This document shows positions 7,992-13,483 of a DNA stretch of 13,483 bases, in pieces. Source of the DNA: Candidatus Omnitrophota bacterium (lineage in GTDB: Bacteria; Omnitrophota; Omnitrophia; Omnitrophales; Abzuiibacteriaceae). How positions within the stretch are numbered: the first letter of the stretch is position 1; each line of letters opens with the position of its first letter. A model generated the notes under the pieces. That model saw only the letters and a list, made by a program, of their open reading frames with translations, was not told where the DNA came from and ran no database searches. The translations under genes and the position numbers were made by a program. The stretch covers positions 1 to 13,483 of the forward strand of contig JACQQN010000148.1 in assembly GCA_016206995.1 (NCBI GenBank), read 5' to 3'.

Positions 7992-8398
7992 TGGAGGAAG
8001 CAAAAAAGAAGATTTTACTGGTTGAAGATGACAAAGACTTTTCCGAGGTGCTCCGCATGCGCCTTGAGAAATTGAATTTTGAGGTAACTCAGCTTTATGA
8101 CGGGATGGAAACTATTAAGGCAACAAAAGAAACAAGCCCCGACGTCATCATTTTGGATATTTTCTTGCCGGAAATGGACGGTTTTACAGTGCTCAAAAGT
8201 TTAAAAGCTGAAAAGTCACCCTGCGTTTCAGGCAAGCTGGTTTCTGATGTTCCCGTGATTGTCATGACCGGAAAAGCGCCCATGATGGAAGAGACAGTTC
8301 GTTTTGAAGGTGCTTGTGAATTTTTAACGAAACCGCTCGACATTGATGCTTTGGTACGGCGTATCGCGCAGATTTTGAAGGAGGACAGTTCTAAATGA
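7991..8398 (+). CDS. single-domain response regulator (receiver)
   Basis: A stand-alone receiver of 135 residues. It has the acidic pair in LLVEDDKDF, the phosphoacceptor D56 in IILDIFLPEMDG, the switch threonine in VIVMTGKAP, and the conserved lysine in EFLTKPLD. Compared with a standard receiver it has an extra stretch of about seven residues between helix 3 and strand 4 (EKSPCVSGKLVSD), a feature shared with the next gene. I chose ATG at 7991, whose AGGAG (7979-7983) lies 7 nt upstream. A GTG at 7988 in the same frame would add one residue. The ATG uses the last base of the upstream kinase stop (TGATG), and the 3' end overlaps the next gene as ATGA. No output domain is present. Confidence 0.9.
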   Translation: MEEAKKKILLVEDDKDFSEVLRMRLEKLNFEVTQLYDGMETIKATKETSPDVIILDIFLPEMDGFTVLKSLKAEKSPCVSGKLVSDVPVIVMTGKAPMMEETVRFEGACEFLTKPLDIDALVRRIAQILKEDSSK

Positions 8399-8811
8399 GA
8401 AAAGTACTTCTGATTGATGATGACCAGGATTACGCGTCACTTATTCGCATGCGCCTTGAAGAAAAAGGGTATCACATCGAATATCAATCAAATCCTGTTG
8501 ATGCCATCAAGCATTTGGAGAAAAATTTTGATTTTGACGTCATCATTCTTGATGTCCAAATGCCAGAACGAAACGGTCTTTCAACGCTTGCCCATTTGCG
8601 AGGTCATTTTAAGATGAAAAACCCCAAAGGTAAGGGGTTTGACATTCCCATCATTGTGGCGACCGGGCTGCAAAGCGAAAAACTCCGTGATATTTTTGAA
8701 TCCCAAGCTGTTGCCGATTATCTTCAGAAACCATTCGACTCCAATGTCTTGATTGAAAAAATTGAAAAAGTTGTGGCTGATTATCATCAGCCGAAGAAAG
8801 GAACATCCTGA
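8395..8811 (+). CDS. single-domain response regulator (receiver), paralogue of the preceding gene
   Basis: A stand-alone receiver of 138 residues. It has three aspartates at the start (LLIDDDQDY), the phosphoacceptor D53 in IILDVQMPERNG, the switch threonine in IIVATGLQ, and the conserved lysine in YLQKPFD. It resembles the gene just upstream (shared RMRLE near the first helix and DVIILD at the centre). It also has a similar insertion before strand 4 (GHFKMKNPKGKGFD), here rich in Lys and Gly. This suggests a local duplication followed by divergence. The ATG overlaps the upstream stop and has a strong AAGGAGG (8378-8384) 10 nt upstream, so it can be initiated independently. No output domain is present. 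Its receiver partner or kinase cannot be told from sequence. Confidence 0.9.
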   Translation: MRKVLLIDDDQDYASLIRMRLEEKGYHIEYQSNPVDAIKHLEKNFDFDVIILDVQMPERNGLSTLAHLRGHFKMKNPKGKGFDIPIIVATGLQSEKLRDIFESQAVADYLQKPFDSNVLIEKIEKVVADYHQPKKGTS

Positions 8812-8813
8812 GT

Positions 8814-10469
8814 TTGGAAAAGGCCCTTCGTATTTTACTTCTCTCGAGTTCGAAAGAGCTTGCGTATTCCATTTCCCAAAGTTTTGAGAAATCAAGAAAA
8901 GGGATTGTCATCCAAGCAGCCACTTTAGAAAAAGCGTGCGAACTCTTATCTTCCACTTCCTTCGACATCGTGTTTTTTGATGAGCTTCTTAAAAAAGAAA
9001 TTTGTTTTGGGTTTCTTGCCGAATTGGAGAAACGGGGTCTCAATCTTCCACTTGTGCTTTTGGTTGATTCTGAAAAAACGTCGATGATTGCCGAGGCTGT
9101 AAAACAAGGGGCGTTTGATTATCTGGTCAAAACAAAAGATCAAGTTGAAAGAATTTCGGAGCTGACGCAAAGTATTTTAAACCGTTTTGCCTTAATGCTG
9201 AGGGAAAAGCGTCTTGAGAATGAAGTCGCAAAACAAAGAGCTTCTCTCCACGAAATCAATCAAAAACTTGAAGCATTTGCAATCCATGATGAACTCACGG
9301 GTATTTACAATCACCGCTACTTTCAGGAAAAGCTCTACGAAGAATTCCTCCGCGCGCGCCGCTACGGACACCCTCTTTCTTGTTTGATGCTTGATATTGA
9401 TTACTTTAAGTCCATCAATGACGTTCGCGGGCATCTGGTGGGCGACGAAGTATTGAAGGAACTTGCCCATATTTTGAAAGCGCTGGTTCGGCAAATGGAT
9501 GTGATTGCGCGTTACGGCGGCGAAGAATTCGCCATCTTACTTCCGCATGTTGGTTATGAAGGAGCCGTTTTGTTTGCTGAGCGCGCAAAAGCGGCAATTT
9601 CAGATAACACATTTCTTGCGGGGCGGTACGATTTGAAATTGACAGTGAGCGTCGGCGTTTCATCTTATCCGGATGACGCGCTTCAAAAACATGATGATCT
9701 TCTCGCATTTGCCGATCGCGGGCTATTCCATGCAAAGGGTGACCGCGGCCGAAATTCCATTTGTTGTTATTCGAATATCATGCGCGAAATTATGGAGCGG
9801 ACGCCGTTCTTGCAAATGAGCGGTGATAAAGTCGCTGAATTTCGAAAGCGTTTGCTCGACGTTTCAGAAACCGCGAAGCGTGCTTACATTGAATCTACTA
9901 AAGCGCTTGTGTATGCACTGGAAGCCAAAGATAAATATACACTTGGCCATGCTGCGCGTGTTGGCCAATATTCGGCCATGGTGGCTCGTGAGATGGGGCT
10001 TTCGGAAGATGACGTCATTACGATTGAACATGCCGGCCTTCTCCACGATGTTGGGAAAGTGTGCATTAGTGACGAGATTTTACTTAAGCAGGGGCCGTTT
10101 ACCCTGGAAGAATATGAAAAAATGAAAGAACACCCAACGCTTGGTTACCGAATTGTAAAACCCATCAAATTTTTAAGAGAAGAAGCACTAATTATTCTGC
10201 ACCACCACGAATGGTTTAATGGCCAAGGATACCCTCATAAGCTCAAGGGGAAGGAAATTCCCACTGGTGCCCGGATCGTGTCTGTTCTTGATGCTTATGA
10301 TACAATGCGTGCCGCAGGTGCCCGATACAAAAAGACGCTTTCCTGTGAAGAGGCCGTGAAAGAATTGGTGAAGCAGTCAGGCACCCAGTTTGACCCGGAA
10401 GCAGTCCAAGGGTTGATTCGCGTTTTGGTAAAACGTGGCGAAATTAGCGAAGAAAAAGTGGGCATATAA
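8814..10469 (+). CDS. pseudoreceiver-GGDEF-HD-GYP protein, cyclic di-GMP synthase/phosphodiesterase
   Basis: The 551-residue protein has three parts. Residues 5-125 are receiver-like, but the acidic pair after strand 1 is replaced by SSSKE and the switch Thr is missing; only D56 and K106 remain. It is probably not phosphorylated in the normal way. After a coiled coil (about 127-155), the GGDEF domain has DELTGIYNHRYF, LDIDYFKSINDVRGH, and an intact GGEEF (235-239). An RxxD inhibitory site (R226, D229) lies exactly five residues before it, so it should make cyclic di-GMP under product inhibition. Residues about 365-545 are HD-GYP: GHAARVGQYS, HDVGK (411-415), H440, HHHEW and NGQGYP (469-474), the signature of a cyclic di-GMP hydrolase. 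Both enzymes look competent, so the net activity is probably switched. The TTG start follows the previous stop by 2 nt; AAAGGA at 8797-8802 is a distant ribosome site. Confidence 0.93.
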   Translation: MEKALRILLLSSSKELAYSISQSFEKSRKGIVIQAATLEKACELLSSTSFDIVFFDELLKKEICFGFLAELEKRGLNLPLVLLVDSEKTSMIAEAVKQGAFDYLVKTKDQVERISELTQSILNRFALMLREKRLENEVAKQRASLHEINQKLEAFAIHDELTGIYNHRYFQEKLYEEFLRARRYGHPLSCLMLDIDYFKSINDVRGHLVGDEVLKELAHILKALVRQMDVIARYGGEEFAILLPHVGYEGAVLFAERAKAAISDNTFLAGRYDLKLTVSVGVSSYPDDALQKHDDLLAFADRGLFHAKGDRGRNSICCYSNIMREIMERTPFLQMSGDKVAEFRKRLLDVSETAKRAYIESTKALVYALEAKDKYTLGHAARVGQYSAMVAREMGLSEDDVITIEHAGLLHDVGKVCISDEILLKQGPFTLEEYEKMKEHPTLGYRIVKPIKFLREEALIILHHHEWFNGQGYPHKLKGKEIPTGARIVSVLDAYDTMRAAGARYKKTLSCEEAVKELVKQSGTQFDPEAVQGLIRVLVKRGEISEEKVGI

Positions 10470-10532
10470 ATTCCGAAGTAACCAAAAAATTGTGAGCGTG
10501 GATTACCACCGTTTCCGATAATAGTGTCAGAC

Positions 10533-10871
10533 ATGAGCATCCAAGAATTCCCAGAAATAGAAACATTTCAAAAACTTCCTCGCAAAGTAATCGTCAAAGG
10601 CGGAAGCTCTGGTTTTAACGCTCAAGGAAAGCCTGAGCTCCGCGGCATCGTGATTAATAACATCGGACATACGGTAAAAGATGTCCGCGTGTCACTCATT
10701 ATTTTCAACGAGAACGAAATTCCTATTGTCAATGCAAGCACCGTTCCCGACCCCAGCCTCCTGCCGCAGGGAGCTATTGCCTCGTTTGTTTTTACCTTGA
10801 ATGATTACGATAAGGAAATTGCGAATTATTACCTCTACGTGAATTGGAAGTACGACGATTCGAATTGGTGA
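10533..10871 (+). CDS. small FxLYD-like domain protein of unknown function
   Basis: A protein of 112 residues with no signal peptide and no membrane segment. From about residue 28 it looks like one beta-sandwich of the FxLYD type: RGIVINNIGHTVKDVRVSL (new strand after an N-N-G turn), an IIFNENEIPI strand, LLPQGAIASFVFTL (the LxPG-type edge), and a final YYLYVNWKYDD strand. Domains of this type usually sit outside the membrane in lipoproteins, so a cytoplasmic version is unusual. I chose ATG at 10533. An in-frame GTG at 10524 would add MSD, and neither has a recognisable ribosome site. The gene ends 7 nt before acs and could be co-transcribed with it. The family call is from pattern only and the function is unknown. 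Confidence 0.6.
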   Translation: MSIQEFPEIETFQKLPRKVIVKGGSSGFNAQGKPELRGIVINNIGHTVKDVRVSLIIFNENEIPIVNASTVPDPSLLPQGAIASFVFTLNDYDKEIANYYLYVNWKYDDSNW

Positions 10872-10878
10872 GAAGCGC

Positions 10879-12822
10879 ATGCCGACCACAAAGCCCGAAA
10901 CCATCGAAGCGCTTTTTCTTGAAAAACGAAAGTTCCCCCCACCTGCTGGTTTTCAAAAAATAGCACATGTCAAAGACGAATCGATTTACGAAAAAGCCAA
11001 AGCAAATCCCGAAGCGTTCTGGGAATCATTCGCAAAAGAACTTGATTGGATCAAGCCCTGGCAAAAAACACTCGAGTGGAATCCGCCCTACGCCAAGTGG
11101 TTCGTTGGCGGGAAATTGAATGTAAGCGCAAATTGCGTCGATCGCTGGGCGAAATCGGCTCATCGAAACAAAGCTGCCATCATTTGGGAAGGGGAGCCGG
11201 GTGACCAGCGGACACTCACTTATTGGGATCTTTACCGCGAGGTCAACAAATTTGCAAATGTTCTGAAGCGCTTGGGTGTCAAAAAAGGTGACCGGGTTGC
11301 GATTTACCTTCCACTTATTCCAGAAGCCGCAATTTCAATGCTTGCCTGTGCGCGAATCGGTGCGGTTCATAGCGTGGTGTTTGGCGGATTCAGTGCAGAA
11401 GCACTCAGCGACCGAATCAATGATGCGCAAGCCAAAGTTCTCATCACAGCAGACGGAGGGTACCGTCGCGGCGGGCTACTCCCGCTCAAACACGATGCGG
11501 ATTATGCCATCAAAGAAACTCCCTCGATTGAGCATGTGGTGATTGTAAAGCGCGGTGATTTCCCGCTTCGCGTGAAAGAAGGGCGTGACCATTGGTGGCA
11601 CCGGCTGATGCAAGATGCAGAATCTTTTTGTGAGCCCGAGCCAATGGATTCTGAAGACATGCTTTTTACACTTTACACATCGGGCACCACTGGGAAACCA
11701 AAAGGAATCATTCACACAACCGGTGGTTACTTGACTGGCGTCTACGCGACCACGAAATGGGTTTTTGACTTGCAACCCGAGGATGTTTATTGGTGTACAG
11801 CAGACGTTGGCTGGATTACGGGACATAGTTACATGGTTTATGGCCCGCTTGCAAACGGTGCGACGGTTGTCATGTATGAAGGCTCCCCCGACTGGCCGGA
11901 TAAAGACCGATTTTGGCGGATCATTGAAAAATATGGTGTCACGATTTTTTACACAGCGCCAACTGCCATTCGAACATTTATGAAATGGGGGAAGGAATGG
12001 CCTGCCAAATGCAACCTTTCATCACTCCGGCTTCTTGGAACCGTTGGCGAGCCAATTAATCCTGAAGCGTGGGTGTGGTATCACGAAGAAATCGGAAAAT
12101 GCAAATGTCCCGTGGTCGACACGTGGTGGCAAACAGAAACCGGAATGATTTTGATCACGCCACTTCCTGGCGTGACAACCTTAAAACCTGGCTCTGCCAC
12201 GAAACCATTTCCAGGGATTGAAGCAAAAGTGTTGAATGAAGCAGGCGAAGAAGTCGGTGTGGGCGGTGGATATCTCGCACTGACGAAACCGTGGCCTGCG
12301 ATGCTTCGCGGAATTTATGGCGATCCCGAACGTTACGAAAAACAATATTGGTCCAAATGGCCAAAAATTTATTTTACAGGCGATGGCGCAAAGCGTGACG
12401 AAGAAGGTTATCTCTGGCTTCTCGGCCGCGTGGATGACGTGATGAATGTTTCTGGCCACCGGATCAGCACGATGGAAGTGGAAAGTGCGCTTGTAGATCA
12501 TTCGGCCGTAGCAGAATCCGCCGTGGTAAGCCGCGCGCATGACATTAAAGGAGAAGCGGTCGTTGCGTTTGTGACCGTGCGCGAAGGGGTAAAATCAGAT
12601 CCAAAACTCACAGAACAACTGAAAGAGCACGTCGCAAAGAAAATTGGCTCGCTCGCGCGCCCGGACGATATTATTTTTTCAGCGGATCTTCCCAAAACGC
12701 GCTCCGGGAAAATCATGCGCCGCCTCTTAAAAGACATTGCGAACGGAAAAGTATTGGGCGATACGACGACACTTGCGGACCCGGATGTCGTCAAACATTT
12801 ACAGAAGACTTACGAGGAATAA
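10879..12822 (+). CDS. acs: acetyl-CoA synthetase (AMP-forming)
   Basis: The enzyme activates acetate with ATP and CoA to acetyl-CoA, AMP and pyrophosphate through an acetyl-adenylate. At 647 residues it is full length (the Salmonella enzyme has 652). It shows the N-terminal ACS block (WFVGGKLNVSANCVDRW), VVFGGFSAEAL, and ADGGYRRG. The P-loop is YTSGTTGKPKG (266-276). The acetate-pocket motif TWWQTETG (415-422), with the Trp that restricts the enzyme to short acids, is intact. YFTGDGAKRDEEGYLWLLGR and VSGHRIS follow, then the mobile C-terminal lysine K611 in KTRSGKIMRR. K611 is the residue acetylated to switch the enzyme off in other bacteria. No acetyltransferase or deacetylase gene lies nearby. 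The ATG follows the FxLYD gene by 7 nt with GAGAAG just upstream. It allows growth on, or scavenging of, acetate. Confidence 0.97.
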   Translation: MPTTKPETIEALFLEKRKFPPPAGFQKIAHVKDESIYEKAKANPEAFWESFAKELDWIKPWQKTLEWNPPYAKWFVGGKLNVSANCVDRWAKSAHRNKAAIIWEGEPGDQRTLTYWDLYREVNKFANVLKRLGVKKGDRVAIYLPLIPEAAISMLACARIGAVHSVVFGGFSAEALSDRINDAQAKVLITADGGYRRGGLLPLKHDADYAIKETPSIEHVVIVKRGDFPLRVKEGRDHWWHRLMQDAESFCEPEPMDSEDMLFTLYTSGTTGKPKGIIHTTGGYLTGVYATTKWVFDLQPEDVYWCTADVGWITGHSYMVYGPLANGATVVMYEGSPDWPDKDRFWRIIEKYGVTIFYTAPTAIRTFMKWGKEWPAKCNLSSLRLLGTVGEPINPEAWVWYHEEIGKCKCPVVDTWWQTETGMILITPLPGVTTLKPGSATKPFPGIEAKVLNEAGEEVGVGGGYLALTKPWPAMLRGIYGDPERYEKQYWSKWPKIYFTGDGAKRDEEGYLWLLGRVDDVMNVSGHRISTMEVESALVDHSAVAESAVVSRAHDIKGEAVVAFVTVREGVKSDPKLTEQLKEHVAKKIGSLARPDDIIFSADLPKTRSGKIMRRLLKDIANGKVLGDTTTLADPDVVKHLQKTYEE

Positions 12823-12842
12823 AGAGTCGCACAAAGATATTT

Positions 12843-12848
12843 AGGAGG
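12843..12848 (+). promoter_or_regulatory. consensus ribosome binding site for the exported protein
   Basis: AGGAGG is a perfect anti-Shine-Dalgarno match, 5 nt before the ATG at 12854. It is the strongest ribosome site in the window. It decides the start and suggests that the small exported protein is made in larger amounts than its neighbours. Confidence 0.8.
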
Positions 12849-12853
12849 TTTTT

Positions 12854-13231
12854 ATGAAGAATTTGCTTAGACGTTATTTTTTAGTTTCATTATTAGTGGT
12901 TGCCATATGTTTACTCATTTTGCCAAGCGCATCTCTTTTTGCAAAAGATGTGGATGACATGGGTTTCAAAAAAGATGTTCCATATGATATTTATTATGAA
13001 GTTGGAAGCTATGCGGTCGACCGCGTCCGCGATGTCAAAATTGTCCGAAAAATGGGTGAAGGAAACTTGACCTTTCTTGTAATCGAGGGCGGAACCGGCC
13101 TTCAAGGTAAAGAAGGCTACATTTTGCTCGATAAAATCCGCGCCATTCTTCCAAGCGGTTATATCAGCCCGAAGCGCGTGGTTGACGTTGATTCAGTAGG
13201 CGCCACGGTCACTCAAGTTGCGAGCAGTTAA
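12854..13231 (+). CDS. small exported protein of unknown function
   Basis: I do not recognise the family. The 125-residue protein begins with a clear Sec signal peptide: positive MKNLLRRY, a hydrophobic core of about 15 residues (FLVSLLVVAICLLILP), and a likely cleavage near SLFA-KD (after A30). There is no lipobox cysteine at the site, so it is probably soluble in the periplasm or secreted. The mature part of about 95 residues is mixed alpha/beta with alternating hydrophobics (YDIYYEVGSYAVDRVRDVKI, then NLTFLVIEGG, then EGYILLDKIRAILP). It has no cysteine or repeat. It is followed by an inverted repeat and hemL, and preceded by acs with a 31-nt gap. Co-transcription with acs is possible. No function is proposed. 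Confidence 0.8.
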   Translation: MKNLLRRYFLVSLLVVAICLLILPSASLFAKDVDDMGFKKDVPYDIYYEVGSYAVDRVRDVKIVRKMGEGNLTFLVIEGGTGLQGKEGYILLDKIRAILPSGYISPKRVVDVDSVGATVTQVASS

Positions 13232-13254
13232 TACGTCAATGAGCCGTTCTGACT

Positions 13255-13316
13255 AACAAAACATTCCATCCAAAATTGAGACTCAGATGTTTCTTCGATA
13301 AATGGAATGTTTTGTT
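13255..13316. repeat. 15-bp perfect inverted repeat upstream of hemL
   Basis: AACAAAACATTCCAT (13255-13269) is repeated in exact reverse complement as ATGGAATGTTTTGTT (13302-13316), with 32 nt between the arms. The stem is A/T-rich (4 G/C pairs of 15). It has a terminator-like A-tract and T-tract, but the loop is long and the T run is broken. It may be a weak bidirectional terminator or a paired protein-binding site. Its right arm directly adjoins the TATAAT at 13317. Confidence 0.75.
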
Positions 13317-13322
13317 TATAAT
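13317..13322 (+). promoter_or_regulatory. candidate -10 element of a hemL promoter
   Basis: TATAAT is a perfect -10 consensus, 18 nt before the hemL ATG. No good -35 hexamer is found: TTCGAT at 13294-13299 with 17-nt spacing is weak. The spacing suggests a very short leader of about 12 nt that still includes AGGA at 13330-13333. A promoter with a poor -35 next to an inverted repeat would be consistent with control by a regulator, which is inference. Confidence 0.45.
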
Positions 13323-13340
13323 ATCTCCTAGGATTTACAT

Positions 13341-13483
13341 ATGAGTCAGTCACAAAAATTATTCAACAGAGCGAAAAAATTAATGCCGGGAGGAGTGAAT
13401 TCTCCGGTGCGGGCGTTTCGTGCGGTTGGCGGAAGCCCAAAATTAATTGCGCGTGCAAAAGGCCAATTTATTTGGGATGAAGA
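13341..13483 (+). CDS. hemL: glutamate-1-semialdehyde 2,1-aminomutase (5' end only)
   Basis: The first 47 residues are visible and the gene runs off the window. The start MSQSQKLFNRAKKLMPGG, followed by VNSPVRAFRAVGG, SPKLIARAKG and FIWDE, is the hallmark N-terminus of the PLP-dependent aminomutase that turns glutamate-1-semialdehyde into 5-aminolevulinate. The active-site lysine lies beyond the window. The ATG at 13341 has AGGA (13330-13333) 7 nt upstream. It is the step right after HemA, yet it is 8 kb from the rest of the hem block and seems to have its own promoter. The family includes related class-III aminotransferases, but the VNSPVRAF signature makes HemL nearly certain. Confidence 0.95.
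   Translation, partial: MSQSQKLFNRAKKLMPGGVNSPVRAFRAVGGSPKLIARAKGQFIWDE

Noticed and set aside
10499..10510. Hairpin GTGG-ATTA-CCAC after the GGDEF-HD-GYP gene as a terminator
   Set aside because: The stem is only four pairs and no T tract follows.
10490..10522. Possible promoter before the FxLYD gene (TTGTGA at 10490-10495 and GATAAT at 10517-10522)
   Set aside because: The spacing is 21 nt, too long for sigma-70, and the start site would fall on or past the start codon unless the mRNA is leaderless. Not strong enough to list.
13255..13316. Miniature transposable element bounded by the 15-bp inverted repeat
   Set aside because: No target-site duplication flanks the arms (ctgact versus tataat), and at 62 bp it is shorter than usual for such elements.

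Overview
The window carries most of a tetrapyrrole (haem/sirohaem) biosynthesis locus from a bacterium that makes 5-aminolevulinate by the C5 route (glutamyl-tRNA to glutamate-1-semialdehyde). Every gene lies on the + strand. I cannot name the organism. The moderate GC content, the CobA-HemD fusion, the HemX-HemA-HemC order, the receiver-rich signalling genes and the GGDEF/HD-GYP protein would fit an uncultured didermic lineage of the Omnitrophota, Nitrospirota or deltaproteobacterial kind. That placement is a guess.

Region 1 (2-5248) is a tightly packed biosynthetic operon. It runs: the 3' end of a HemX/CcsA-type membrane protein, hemA (glutamyl-tRNA reductase), hemC (porphobilinogen deaminase), a fused cobA-hemD (uroporphyrinogen-III methyltransferase plus synthase), and hemB (5-aminolevulinate dehydratase). 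Junctions are a 1-nt gap, an ATGA overlap, an 11-nt overlap and another ATGA overlap, so translation is probably coupled. A near-perfect G/C-rich palindrome (1755-1802) lies inside the last codons of hemA, just before the hemC start. It looks like a dispersed repeat captured in frame. The remaining C5-pathway gene, hemL, starts at 13341 and runs off the window.

Region 2 (5249-10469) starts with a plausible sigma-70 promoter and holds six touching or overlapping signalling genes: a two-TM histidine kinase, an Rcp1-like single-domain response regulator, a soluble receiver-kinase hybrid, two tandem stand-alone receivers, and a pseudoreceiver-GGDEF-HD-GYP protein. There are five receiver domains and no DNA-binding domain, so the only recognisable output is cyclic di-GMP turnover. 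This is the most interesting part of the window.

Region 3 (10524-13231) holds a small FxLYD-like beta-sandwich protein 7 nt ahead of a full-length acetyl-CoA synthetase (acs). A small exported protein of unknown function follows, with a near-consensus ribosome binding site. Region 4 (13232-13483) holds a 15-bp perfect inverted repeat abutting a consensus TATAAT, then the start of hemL.

HemA and HemL make 5-aminolevulinate, HemB makes porphobilinogen, HemC makes hydroxymethylbilane, and the fusion protein closes the ring and methylates it toward precorrin-2. No later haem gene and no precorrin-2 dehydrogenase is visible here. The signalling block and acs separate hemB from hemL. Whether they have any functional link to tetrapyrroles cannot be judged from the sequence alone. 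No RNA genes, CRISPR arrays or transposase genes were seen.
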